A stretch of 64,000 bases of DNA from NCBI RefSeq assembly GCF_964355755.1, contig NC_092677.1, forward strand, positions 21,796,101 through 21,860,100. Direction: 5' to 3'. Below are positions 23,130 to 37,300 of the stretch, piece after piece. This DNA is from Antedon mediterranea (taxonomy: Eukaryota > Echinodermata > Crinoidea > Comatulida > Antedonidae). The first letter of the stretch is position 1. Each line of letters begins with the position of its first letter. The position numbers and the translations under genes were made by a program. Below the pieces are notes generated by a model that saw nothing but the letters and a program-made list of their open reading frames with translations, was not told where the DNA came from and did not search any database.

Positions 23130-24632
23130 TTGTTTTATATAACATCTAAATAAATTCTAGTTATTTGAATCAAATAAAAGGTAGCCCTAGCCAAAGCTTC
23201 CTACATTTCCTTCACACACATTGATTAAAAACAGTAACATTTGGTTTTTAATAATTTTATATTAAATGTTATATTTATATGGATTTCGTAAACACACCTA
23301 CTTTTGTGTTAATTATGTCTACAAACGACCAAACAATCCTAGGCCTAGCAAGGCTAAAACGCCTAGGCTAGGCCTAGCCTAATACTAGCATGGCCTAGGC
23401 TAGACCTAGTAGCCTAGTACTAGCTTGGCTGAAAGGCAAAACTTCGACAGACAATTGGAACTTATCTAAGCTAATTATGGTTTTTTCAACAATTCCACGT
23501 CTTGTAGGGATGTCCCCATTAATTAATCAAAATCCTAAAAACGATCTAAAGCTAATTTAAATGCCTTTTTGAATGAAATTAGTACATAATGTCCAAATCG
23601 TACACAAATATCTGCTGCTGTTGCATATCTCGGTGGTGTTTACAAATGAAACTGAGATCAGACGACAGGTGGCGCTGTTGTATTTCACAGTACAGAGCCA
23701 TATCATAGGATAATTTGTGTACAGTACTAGATTTTTTTTCATCCGCGAGACGTTTTTTTTTTCGTACACAAAAATGTTTCAAAAAGTACTATTAAACGAT
23801 CGTTTAATAGTGCGTACTATTGCATGCCATGTGACCCACAATCGTCCAATCAAATGACAGGAATTTATTTAGGTGTTATATAATATGGATTATCATACAG
23901 TACTACTACTAACTAGGCCTATAAGTACTAGCTAGGCGTACCACTTATTTTAAAATTTTAAAACGGAGGTAGACAACTACCTCTGTTCTTAACCTACGTT
24001 GGCCGGTAGGTACAGTTGTTCTTCTTTCATAAAATAAATGTCCCATTTTTAACATAACACACAGTAACTAATACTAATATTAATACATTTATTATTACTT
24101 CACAGTAATTAACTCGCATTTTAAATTTGATGAAAACTAGTATTTTAATTCTGTGTGTGGTGCATCAGTACACAATAAATCTGAACATCTGGATTTCCCC
24201 TCCTAGCTATCGCTTCGCAGACTATGCGGAGCATGTTAGCTTGCATAGATTATGCCACGCGAAACCTCCGAAGTTGTCACGCGTCCAAAACGTAGTCTAC
24301 GCATCCAAATGTTGCAGAATTTATTCTCTCTACTATATGTCCGAAGCACAGCTCTGTCAGACTAACCATTGCTAATGGGGTGGTGCGATATGCCATTAGG
24401 GCCTTGCACAGGTTAGCGTTTTCGCGTACAAATTGTTTCAAGATTTGAACCGCTCGTTACGCTTCCCCTTTACTAATTGGGTATCGTGGGCTAATTAACC
24501 ATTTCTTGTATTCCATGTCGACCAAACATTGACTTTAAATGTACCATTATGTCCAGCGACATTATTGATGAAAATCTTGCTATCAATGAAAATCTTGCTA
24601 TCAATGAATCATAAGTAAGAGTCGACTTCTAT
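23130..24632. other. Intergenic, TAGGCC-rich patch, no gene recognised
   Basis: 23340-23420 is CTAGGCCTAG-rich. ORFs at 23557-23782 and 24127-24375 lack family resemblance, and the first pair overlap in different frames. Confidence 0.4.
23788..23811. repeat. Perfect 24-bp palindrome centred on CGATCG
   Basis: ACTATTAAACGA/TCGTTTAATAGT. The same core (TTTAAACGATCGTTTAAA) is a perfect palindrome near 53219-53236 inside the hAT-like element. Confidence 0.75.
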
Positions 24633-25060
24633 GATTCTAATAATTTAGGCAACCCTGTATAAATACCAGCATGCATTGTGCATGGATTTATATTTTTGTT
24701 TTGCTTCTGTGATGCACCCACTTTCGATCATGAAGGCAAATCAAATGAAAGAACCGTAACTCTTCAGGGAAAATATTGGGTCTTCCCCGGTATTGATGGA
24801 TTCTGCCAAAAAAAAAAAAATGCAGCAACTACATCAGGCTAACCTATATCTAGTTTATGATGTTCATACATTGCAGCTGTTTACAGTACCACCAAGGCCT
24901 AACTAACCTAGTAGGACCTAAGATCGTCCATTAGAGGATTCTACTAGTGCATTGTTTTTCTCTGTTTATCATAATTAACCATAGAACGTACATTTAATAC
25001 AAGGAATGACCTGGTTTAATATTTTAAAAGTAATATATGCATTATTTTTACAAAAAATCA
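24633..25060 (+). mobile_element. MITE copy directly upstream of DGAT1
   Basis: Diverged copy of 17339-17970, from GATTCTAATAATTTAGG to the poly-T/ATTATTTTTACAAAAAA block. It lacks both recognisable termini. It ends about 250 bp before the DGAT1 start codon, so it probably overlaps the promoter or 5'UTR. Confidence 0.7.
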
Positions 25061-25233
25061 GCAGTTTTCTTTAAAGACTAAGATACAAAAATTAAAACAT
25101 GATCACTTGCATTTGTGTCAAGTTTCCGCATTCACCTAAATCTAAGCCTTACGAATTTAATTTCTAGATTAGGAATATATCACACATTTGTGCTGCAGCA
25201 TTTAAAATTGAGTTGCATTTCTGTTGTGGCAAA

Positions 25234-25309
25234 ATGAACATGGTAAGTTAAATTTGTGTTATGTAAACTTTTCCTCACATTCGATGTAAAGTATTTTTTT
25301 ATTTTGTAG
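25234..25309 (+). other. Possible upstream DGAT1 mini-exon and 67-bp intron
   Basis: ATG AAC ATG at 25234-25242 is followed by a consensus donor (GTAAGT, 25243). A T-rich tract ends in TAG exactly before the DGAT1 ATG at 25310. Splicing would add three in-frame codons (MNM) and give a 503-aa product. The 67-bp intron is very short, and the ATG at 25310 may serve alone with this segment as 5'UTR. Only transcript data can decide. Confidence 0.4.
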
Positions 25310-28300
25310 ATGGCAGCTTCAGATTCAGAGGTAGACACTAATGATCGTCAGTTGAGGCAGCGTCATTCTAGTGGCAAACTTAGGCGTGTTGGATCAACAA
25401 CTAAAATTGATGATGAAGTTCGACAGCATGAACAACAACGTAAAAAGCAGCCTGATATTCCGTTAGTGAATTTCAGTGATAGTCATTGCAGTGCATTTTT
25501 TAATTACTGAAAATAATAACTGATATTAAAGAGTAAAGACATATGATAATGCAACAATATAAAACATTTAAATAAAAAAAACTAATATTAAAACAATGCA
25601 CAATATAAATTTGTTTTTAAATATAAATAATTTTATGTTTATCAACCGTGAAATACTTGATGTTTCTATTTCAATGGCATGTTCTTTTACAGTTTACATA
25701 AACCACAAGATTCATTGTTGAGCAGTGGAAGTGGATTTAGCAACTATCGAGGCTTCCTTAACTTGTGCATTATTCTTTTGGTATGCTTTTATTGTTTTTA
25801 ATATAAATATTCTTGTTAAATGTATTTTTACCTCTTAAATCATTTTTGTTTGTTTTGAGGTATAAATTTGAATATACAGTATAACTATTAAATTAAACAC
25901 AATGGGACAAATTCAAGCAATTATGCTTTCTGACATATGGGCCCATCAGGCATTGGATGATATAAAAATTAGCATCATTTTACCAAAATCTGGCATTTTT
26001 TTTACCGTTTTAATGTTCAAATCCAAAGCATCCGTTTTCTTAATGCATGACCTCTGTCACGGTTGTAGACTTAAAGACTTATACATGGATGTACTGTATA
26101 CTGACATGAATATTGATTAGACTAGATGATCCAGGGATATGTGAATCGCTCAATCCGGTGTGATCTGTATTATTGAAATTACAAAGCGTTATAATATTGA
26201 CATTAAACAGTTGTATGCCTCAAAATTATTGATTTTAAAGTTTATAAACTGAATCTGCTGTAATGTGAAATTTATCATCACCATCAACTTTAAATTACAA
26301 TCAAAGTATACATAACATAACGTTACTTAAACTATACCATATTAAGAAATCTTCTAAACATAGCTTATGTCAAATAGGTAGGATAACAATTACATTTTGA
26401 GAAGCATGATGAACCCTTAACGTCTAACTGCTGGACTAACATTCTGTAATGTATGCTCCCATTTGAGAGAATACATTAGAAAAGATCAAATAAAATAATA
26501 TCAAAAATAATAATAATGTTTCATTTCAATTTCAGGCAATGTCCAATACACGTCTTGTGTTAGAAAACCTTATAAAGTAAGTTTTCTAAGCTTGTAAAAA
26601 GTTGGTGAATCATGTTTTTTGGCATCCACACATGTTGTTAGGCTTAAATCTTTGTTTATGGCAGACCTCAACTATGTGTTAATAGCCAATCTGTGTTAGT
26701 CTCAAGATGAGATCCTGTAATGTTGTATAAGACTATGTTCAGTCTCAATACTCACCCTCATGAAGCGGCATCTCCGAAGAGATACTTTTATATAAATTAC
26801 ACTACAGTCACATATGTAAGGAAACTAGCTCCAGCTTTGTCATCCATGGTATCATCAGAAAGCAAATGTAATACTGATCATTTTATCCCATTACATCCAT
26901 ATCAAAAAATGCATAGTTAACAATAAAACAAGTCACAAAGCCAATAATTTTCTCAAATACTTTACTGTTTGGTATCGTGGGATAGCTTTTTTTTATTCTG
27001 AATACAAAAATGTTACTAATATCTATTCGTTTTCATTTGTTTATTGTCATAATTTTCAATTGTTTGAAAAATGTACAATGAAAAAGGTCTCCTTCACATT
27101 TAGATAAATACGGTTTTTCTTATTGGTTTAACAATTTATTTAAATGTTGGTAACATTTTTATCTGGTTATGATAACAATTTCAGTGTGTGAAACTACTTT
27201 AGTGTAAGTTAAGTTTAACTATCAAGATCCTCGATATGCCCGGTTTTCGCATTGCAAATAAACAACCATTGCTTTGCAGGTAAATTAGTTGCGACGTAAA
27301 CATATTGTTTGATCTTGGAGGTAAAGTCATTTAAGTACCTTTTTGTTCATACAACTACTATAGCAGAAACGTAACTTTGGAAAGTAATCTAGATTTGTCT
27401 TATCTGCTAGTTGATGTAGTTTTATTTATAACTATATCCAGTGCAGTGGTGTCTATGTTTTCTGCCAATAGCATGATTGCATGTTGTAAGCCTATATATA
27501 CTGTATATATAAACTAAATCTAAATTATTTGCTTATTTAAATTAATTTTTGTACTCATTCTTATATTATATATATTGAATATTTGTGTGAACATGAAGGC
27601 AGAATAGAAAACAGCTCATCTATACTGTGTATAATTAGTCAAATAATCTTCCACCGGTTGATAACATTATTGAGATTATAAGCAATACAATAGAAATGGG
27701 AGTTTTTAATGGTATTAAAACATATAAAAACATTGGCGAACCGACTAATTGCAAAGGCATATATAAAGGGAAACAGTTATCAGTGGTAACATAAACATAC
27801 TTAAATAGCCCTCAATAAACATTAGATTGGCTCCCATTGACCAGAAAGTGTTCTTTCACCATTATAGGTAAAATGTACATGTATTCAAATTCTAATGACA
27901 CATTAGGTAAATATGTATCAAATGTACAAATCTGAAATAAAATTTAAATAGGCCTATTTCTATAAATCAATTTCAAGTGTACAATCTTACACCGAGTTTA
28001 CAAAGGAATCGCTCACTCGCTTTGATGTTACTCTAGGCCTAGGCAGCCAACCACCAAGCAACACGTACATGCGTTTCGCTCAAATTTACCGCAGTCATAT
28101 TTTGGACGCCGCCCTCAATACAGATTTTTACTGGCTTACATTACAAAAACGTATACGTGTGCGTGAGGTATCCGTTTTCGTTAACGTATTCGTAAGATTA
28201 TCTATTATTCCATTAATATATTAAATTTAAACATAGAAAAAATTCTTAATGAATATGTTTTAAAAGCCCCAGATAAACTTAAAATTGAGTGCAGCCTTCC

Positions 28301-31300
28301 ATACAAAATAACTATCTGGTGGTAATAAGTCAGGCAATAAAAAATTATGTCTCTTTTCAAAGATATAAATAATTCATGCAATGAAGTTGTAGTATTTAAA
28401 TTGGTTAACCCCTTGTTATTGTCAGAATCTTTTTTTTTTCTATCTTATTTTTCTTTCTTCCCCGGAATTTTGTTCGCAGTGTATCTCTAATTCTGGTCAA
28501 CATAAGATTGTATAACTTTGTCATAAGATTGACCTGTAGACGTGCAAGAAACGTAAAGTTACCCGCGATTTTATGAATTTCAATGATTGATCATAGATTA
28601 TAGTAAACCAAAAGTAATTTTGTATTGACACTTGGTGAAAATTTAAGTCATATCAAGGGCAAACTTTCTATGTTTTAAAAATGGCATGCTTCACAAAAAG
28701 TTACGCGTGCACGCACATTTAAAATTTTAAAATGCGCAAAATTAATTTCTAATCAACTTTCTACGCATGACATTTGAGCATGACAAATATTCCAACGCGC
28801 GCAAAAATATTTACACGTAAGGTGCGCACGGAGCATGAAAATCATGTGTTTTTCTCTTGAATTATGATTTCACAGGCTTCCCCAGTCATTTTAAAAAAGA
28901 TTGACATCATTTCAAATTAAAATGACGTCAATGACATTGATTTAGACCATTTGCTCGCGTTTTAGTTGAAAAAATATTGTCAAAATAATGCCAATTTTGA
29001 ATCTATTATAGCTCTTTAGGATCAAAGGTGACCCCCATTTTTTTTAACTTAACGATAAACTGTAGATATGAATTCATGGAGAATTTTTACCTCTCGGAGG
29101 TTATGACGTCATCGTATGGCCACATGAATGTAAAATATTGGATTTTGGTCTCTTTCATTATTGCTCATCACATTCAACAGAGTGCATCTCGTTTAATATA
29201 CGTATTCCATTTCCCCCAAGATTTTAATAATGTCTACGTCAATCAACCGCATGACTTAAAAATATTTTAATTTTTATGGCCTCATCATGTCTAGATGTAA
29301 ATGTAAATAACGTGGGTCACTTATTTTCATTTTTACAGTAAATTTTAATCTTTTATAGCTCGTCAGAATAAAAAGTGATGCGCATGATTAAAACTTACTA
29401 TAGAAGTTGTTGAATTGTAGATATGAATTCATATACAAATTCTGTCTATCTGGTGTCATGACGTCATCATATGGCCAGTTGAATTAAAAAAGTCATATTT
29501 TCATCTCTTGCGTAAAAGTTCATTGCGTTTAAACGAGAGCACATCTCACTTTTACGTGCCCAAAATTCTTCAAATTTGTATTAATGTAAATATTTAGATA
29601 ATTATCTTCTAAAATAGTTATCTTTATATGTCAATTTGATGATGTCATCGTGTTAATAATTGGATTTAAAAGATGGGTCTCATAATTTTGTCTATGCTAC
29701 ACTGTAACATATACAGTGTATTCTGTAACTGTAATATGCTGTATGCTAGTACTACAAAATAGGTAAATTCAGCACTGTAAACACATTTAATTCATGTCAT
29801 AGGGTGGCATAATAATTGTCGGCGTGCATATATTTTAAATGTATGTGCATGTTGCGTTTGCGCGGATAACCCGAACTCGTCAAAGTGACGAGTTCAAATC
29901 TAGTTATTGTTAAAATTATTTTGTTTTTCTACTGCATTCGCAATTAAGTTTGAAATAAAATTTAATTAAAGGCATTTTGTAGACGAGTGGAGGTTACCCC
30001 GGTGTGCTAGTATACACACAGCCACTGTCACACACAGAAAGTTATCATAACTCATAAACGCTCTTTAGGGTCACCCTCTATAAATAAGGTGAAATAAAAT
30101 TAAAATAAATTGATAATACATAAAATTTACTCTTTTTTTTTAAACTTAATTTATTCAAAAATAACATAATCTTTTCAGGTATGGAATTCTGGTGGATCCT
30201 ATCTCTTGGATTTCAGTTTTCTTAAAAAATCCATACAGCTGGCCTAATCTAACACTGATATGTGGTAAGTATACTTCTTTACATGACTAACTCTGATTTT
30301 CCTATCCACAAATAAAATGAGTTTGAACGTGCATGACATGCTAAGTTTTTAATATCTTCTTTTGAATTAATTTTATTTATGATGTAAAATTAAAATATAT
30401 TCATTGGTGTGTATATGAATGGTTGCCAAGAGTAATATATTTGTTTTATATTTTACAGTACTCAATATATTTGTCTTCTTTTCTATTGGCATTGAACAAT
30501 TACTGGCACAGGTATGTACTGTTGTATTTTATTAATAATTCTAGTTTTTAGTTAATAACCATTTTTTAAATATGTCTCTAATAGCTTACTATTTCAGAGA
30601 CACTGATGCCCGCAGTTTTAACTAGAAACTCAAAATAGGCAAAGTATAATTGTTTTTATATTATGGATCAAATATATATACACATTATACACCTTTTGCC
30701 TGTGCAATCTGCTATTCACAGGTTACTACAATCGGATGTTATTTCTAAACCAAAAGCGACAGCAAAAATTAATTTGCCAATAACAGTAATGCACTTACTT
30801 GCACATTCTAAAGAATGTTGAATGTGGTAGCTGTAACGTCATCTCTCGGCAAATAGTAAAAACTATTTTAGTCTTAGTTTACTTTTTTATCTAACGTTTG
30901 AAAATAGTATATCTACAATTTATCATGTGATGCTATTTTAACCAATTGCTAGACGGTAAATGTTTGATCCATGATATACTACTACTCCACAGTGGTGGAA
31001 TGAAGGGAGAAAAATGTTTGAATATGGCCCAGAAATTGCACTCTTTGGGGTTTCAAAATGTAGCTGGTCATCGACAAATTTCTAATGAATTGTGGCAGCC
31101 CAGGTGTTATTGATATACAGTAACGCACATCATCCCATTGCATAAAGTTTTTTTAAAAGAAGCAGCAGCTGCATGGTAAAACAAGGTTTAAAAGTACCAC
31201 CTTATTGGATTTGTTTTAAAATTTTACAATATGTCTTTTTTCAGTTCTTTTTATTTGCAACCACATTTAAAAAAAATTTTACTTAACTATTTAATTTCAA

Positions 31301-34300
31301 ATAAATGTTTATTTTAATTGGTATGTTAATTTCAGGGCACTATAAATGAAAGTGTTGGATTCGCTCTCAAGAGCACAAATATTTTTACCATTGTGACATG
31401 TCCAGTTGTTGTAATTACAATGTTTAGACCAAATCCAGGTAAGAATATATCATTGTTTGTTGAATATATCACTGTTTGGTATTGATTGATTGACCTATAT
31501 CAAGTCAAGGCCATCGGTACAGAAGTAATATTACACAAATAGTTTTTTTTTCACTATAATATAATGTGGGGTAAGAGGATTTGTTAGAATAAACAAGAAA
31601 TATTTCCTAGCAGTTTTAATTTTTGTTCTTCATTAAATTATGTTATATATTGTTATTGATAATCTATTTAAAAGTTTAGAAATAATAATTTTTATCAATT
31701 ATTTTTGTTACAAGCAGTGGTCTGTTAAAGGGGTGTGTAGAAAGCGACGACCTCGAATTGGACGACCCCAACGACCCGGGCGACCTCGAATTGGACGACC
31801 TAGAATTGGACGCCCCATAACACGAAACCGACGGCCCCTATAGCCTAGCCTAGGCCTAAGTGTGGTATAACATCCCGAAGGCGAACATAGCCAAAGATCT
31901 TTAAACCATACCTTATATAATACTCGCAAGCAAGCAATTGATTGAAAAAATACAGAAATATCGCCATTTGATACTGAATGTGTCGACACGAACAAACGAA
32001 CAGATATGGAACGCCAAGAGTGCATCATTAAAACTGCATTCGACATATTAAAAATAAATTAAAAAGAAATAAATATTATACATTACATGGTTAAACCATG
32101 GACGTATAATTACATCTCATATCTAAGTTTGCTATTGCTATTTTCATGCTTGTATCACCTACTATTTGTGTGCCATTTTGGACACTGTTATCCCCAGTTG
32201 GATCAATACAGAATACTAATTACTAAGCAATGATTTTAATGGCCACAGCATTTTACTCACTGAGCTAGCCGTGATATGTGACATAACAACTCGCAAAACA
32301 TGGCCGCTAAGGTATAAAATTACCGTTATTTTTTGCTTTTTTAGTGTTAATCCTTAAAATTCAGGAAAGTGATATAACCTATAATGTGCGGCCCATCAAG
32401 AAACATTAGTGTGCCAAATCTGAGCACTTATCATTCAGCGGATTCGTAGGATATACGTAAAATTTACGCGACCAATAGTTAGCAAATAAGTAACATTAAT
32501 ATATTATAGATTATTATATAATACTGTATTGACATCATATTGTTTAATTGAATATTAATGAATGAATGAATTTCCTGTCATTTTATGGCTAAAAGTTGTG
32601 TTAAATCAAATATAAATATGTATATTCTGAACAATTTAACACCAAAAACAAATTTCTATGACAAATGGTTGTCAAGATATAAGAACCACGCATCTTTAAC
32701 CTTTGACCCCGATTTTAACCATTTTCTTTCCAGAATCTTCCACACATCCCATGATGTTCTTAAGGGTCAAATTAACCTATAACAGTTTAATTACATACAT
32801 ATCTTACTCCGGTCCTTGATTAAGAAGGAAATAATATTTTTTCCCAAAAAAGTGTTAAAAATACAGTTTTTACTGCAAAAAATATACTTTAATCAGGCCT
32901 GCTTTAATAATGTAAATATATTGAATTAGCTACAATGTGGTACCAAACATGATAGTAGATAGTATACCAATCTTATTTTATATCGTTAAATATTGATTAT
33001 TACCAATTTTAGACATATTTGACCTCAAATGACCTCTAAAATATATGTTCCACTAAACCGATTTTAATAGAATTTGAAAATAAAACACTCCAATAACTAC
33101 AGAATCAGAAAAAACAAGTTTTGAAACTATTGCAATTTAAAATTGTGTACAAATTGTATGTATTTTATTTGTTGTTACTTTGCATTCCTTATGTTGTAGT
33201 TGGGTCTTTTACTGCACTTGGTATTTACACGCAGGCATTCTTAAAACTCATCTCATACCATATTGTGAACAGATGGTGCCGTGAAGCAACACGTAAAAAC
33301 AAACGTCGTAAAAGAGGAGCCAGTACCCCATCACCCAGGATGAGAAAAGAATTGAAAGAAAAGAATTTTACTGAGAAGGAGGATGATGGTATGTACACTG
33401 ACATTTCTACAGGATCATGTATGTCGTGTCTTATAGTATGTTGTGATGTAAAAGTATCTCTGTGGAGATCCCGCTTTGTAAATTAAGGGCCTATGATTTC
33501 TGGTTCGCCAGCATACAATTGAGGACTAGTGCTGTTCCACCATACCATGCCGAGAGTGTTAAGAAGTCACTATCCAATCGAAATACCATAAAAGCCCCAG
33601 TTGTCTTAACGGTTCTGCATATCAAGCAGAAGGTTCCGGGTTCAGGGCAACTTTTTATCATTCTCATTCAATCAAACAAATTCAATGATTTTTTTTTCCA
33701 ATAGATGGTGATATCCCAAAAGTTGATTCAACATTAGTGGAGTACCCTGATAATATAAACTTAAAAGGTAAATTGGACACCAGATATATTTTATTTATCA
33801 ATTTGAATAATTTTACTATTTGAAATTTTAAAACTATTTATATTTTGTTAATATTTCTAAAATAAAGTGTTGAGTTATTATATTTAGAGTAATTTTACAA
33901 ATGTATAAAAGCTTTCCCTCAATTATAATGTATGAAAAATGTTTCTGTCCTTTTATTTTTGTAACATGTGAGGGTTGCCACTTCTTTGTTTGCCAAATTT
34001 ATAATAAATAAATATAATAAAACTAACTTATTACGTTTTGTCAGATATGTATTATTTCCTGTTGGCGCCTACTCTCTGCTATGAGTTGAATTTTCCTCGC
34101 TCGGCAAGAATTAGGAAACGCTTTCTCATCAGAAGAATCATTGAAATTGTAAGTAGTAGGTGTCATTACTGGAGACTTAAATGGTACCCCCAGGTTTAAA
34201 ATATCTAATAAGTAGTATAATGTATCATTATGAGAGATTTAAAGGTTTAAAATATCTAATAAGTAGAATATGTATTATTATTAGAGTTTTAAAGGGTACC

Positions 34301-37300
34301 CGAGGTTTAAAATATCTAATCTAATAAATTTAGAATATTTGACTACATTTATATTAACACCCTTGACTCTGGTAATACAGTCTGGTTTTCATAAAATGAA
34401 GTCAGTTGATATGTATTGCAAATGAAAAATAGTAATTTTATTGGACTCACTAATTTACTTGAAAACCCCTGCACTGTTATGATAATGAATGTATGGTAGT
34501 GGAGAATATTTAATGAGTTGCTCTATTCAAAATGGACCTGAAATTTGGTGTTGCTAGAAGGTATATTGTTACAAAATATAAATTCGCCCTTTTGGGGTAA
34601 TTAAAAGTAAAGAAAAATCATGTAGCACAAATAATGTATACCGTTTCAATATATGTAAATACAATATATCTTTTTTTAGGTGTTTTTGCTACAGTTGATG
34701 CTTGGCTTGGTTCAACAGTGGATTGTTCCAACTGTCATGAATGCCGTCAAACCATTTAATGTAAACACTTTATTGTAGTTTTTTATTAAATTTCAATTAA
34801 AAGTATTTAGTTTCATAATAAGTTTTAAAAAGTCTGAGGCGTTAAATTTAGAGGCCATTAAAAAAGGCAGTTTTCCAACTTTAGAGGTGAAATAGAACAG
34901 TTATGTATGCACACCAAGTTGATTTCCGAACGCAATCATGCCAACATTCTTGCAATGTTTACAGGAAGCTGAACGTGCATTATGAGCACATTAATTATCA
35001 CCATTAGATATCATTTTTCTGTTAGGTACGGCTAATTCTTTATTAACCAATAAAATTTAAGAATACAGGTGTATTATAAAAGACTTATTGACGTTTGCAA
35101 CAGCCATAAATAAAGGTGTCCTGTTTATTTAATAAAAATTATGAAAGTGAAGTTCATCATGTTACCCTATGGCAAGATACACAGTTCACATCACCATCCA
35201 TTTTGATTTAGAAGTGAGAGTACATACAAGTTAAAACGACTATGGTAGGCTGGCAATGAGGGCTTGAAATAATAACTATAAATTAGTGTATGATATTTCA
35301 TAGCCTATACGTTAACATGATTGGTTGAATCACATGACTACCATTCCAAGGATCGTACTTCTTATATAATACTAACACTGTAAAGTGTGGAATTATTGAT
35401 AGAAATTCTTCTGCTAATGTACAAGGCCTAGGCATAAGTGAATATTTTATTGCCAAGGAATCATTAATTAGTAATTATTTGCCTTTATATGTTTATTTTT
35501 CCCAAGGTAAGGTGAACACTTAAGGCATAACTAGGTAGGCTTATTTACTTGGTGGCTAAGCCTACCCAGCAGATATTCTACTGATATTTGGCAATATAAA
35601 ATAACAGATATCGTCTTTATATTGGTAAAATAATATAAGATTTGACATCCCCTTGGGAATGATATTTTTCCCTCGGGACTAAATATATAATCCGAAGAGA
35701 CAAATTTTCCCTTGTGGGTGTCAAATCTTATATTTCATCTCTAAGCAGGCAATATCTGTATAATAAATATATTCTGTTCTTGTAGGAAATGGATCTTAAA
35801 CGAATTGTTGAAAGAATTCTGAAACTTGCTGTGAGTTGTTTAAATTTGAATTAATTTTTAATTGTTGTATTTCATGGAAACATAGAAAGTCGACCTATTA
35901 CAGAAAACAGTTATTAAAGATGTATTGTCCCTTTGACTATTAAATTCCAAAATTTTTTTTTTTTAATATTTCGAAAAAAAGTAGGTCATTTTGAAGTATC
36001 ATAATAGTTATTAACTGTCACCAAAAATTAGTTGAAAAAAAAATAATTTAACCAAAATACGGATGTTTTTTTGTTCAAAAAATAACTTTGACTTCCAGTC
36101 AAAGTTTTCAATCAAAACATATCTCATAATGCAACACGCTTGTTTGGCTACTCTGTATGCATAATCATAAAACTTCCTCGCGATCTGTGTGAAAACACAT
36201 TCTCAACCGCTACGAGTTGTAAACAATCCTAATTAGCATCATGCATAATGCATACTCGTGGTTTGAAATCTTTGTTTACTTTCGCTCGTGATGATTTTCC
36301 AGACAAAATGTAATCAAATTAATTTACCTGATAATTACGTAAACTTGTTGTTTTTGCCTTGAATTTTTGACTTAAAGTGAATAACTTTAATATTACTTTG
36401 ATATGGCCAATTTAAATTTAGAATGTTTTTTTTTTTTCATTTTTTGTGTTTCAAGGGACAATACATCTGACTGACTAAAAATATTATATATTTATATAGT
36501 TGATAATAATTATAGATAGATCCAATTCATGTATTGCCATAAATCTTTCAGAGGCATATATATAACTTGTAACAAGTTATAACACCGTTTGATCTTCTAA
36601 CTTATTATATGTTTTCACACACACACATATGTGAACGTCATTTTCTTATTTGATAGATTCCAAATCACTTCATATGGCTCCTATTTTTCTACTCTTTCTT
36701 TCACTCATTGCTCAATTTAATTGGAGAATTAATTCGCTTTGCTGATAGAGAATTCTACAGGGATTGGTGGTAAGTTAAAAACAACTTGTACTATTAAAAC
36801 TATATTATTATATTATTCGTAGCTTATCTTCTTTCTGTGACATGCAAACTCTAGAAAAGAGTAGAGCTATTTAATATAAAAAATATTAACCATGCCCTGT
36901 TCAGTGATTTTAAGCTCATGCCTCATGGGCGTCGCTTTTGATGCCCGGCATGTAGAACAAACCGGAAAAGGAATTCGTTTTTGCCAGTGACTATCCGACT
37001 CTTAAATTCTTGAACCTTGACTTTGGTTTTTTTTGTACTGTGTATTGTGATATTTTGTATATTTTAATCCAGATCTTTTTATTTGAATTGCCCCGTGTGG
37101 GATGATTAAAGAATTTTGAATTGAATTGAATTATGAAGGCATTGCCTGCTTAGATGTGTAGTATAAAACTAGCATTAATTTGTCACTATGACAATTAAAT
37201 ATATGATGTATGGCATCACAAAATCGGTGTAGTGTCGGAAATAATGATTTTTAAGATTTTTATATTATTCGTGACTCTATTTTTTAAAATTATATGAAGA

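Noticed and set aside
24127-24375. 82-codon ORF upstream of DGAT1
   Set aside because: No recognisable domain; cysteine-rich but without secretion signal logic or homology I can name.
31640-32046. Arg/Gly/Pro-rich ORFs on both strands in DGAT1 intron 6
   Set aside because: Produced by the GACGACCTCGAATTG minisatellite.
32585-32782. 65-codon ORF in DGAT1 intron 6
   Set aside because: Not in phase with flanking exons and no domain; treated as intronic noise.
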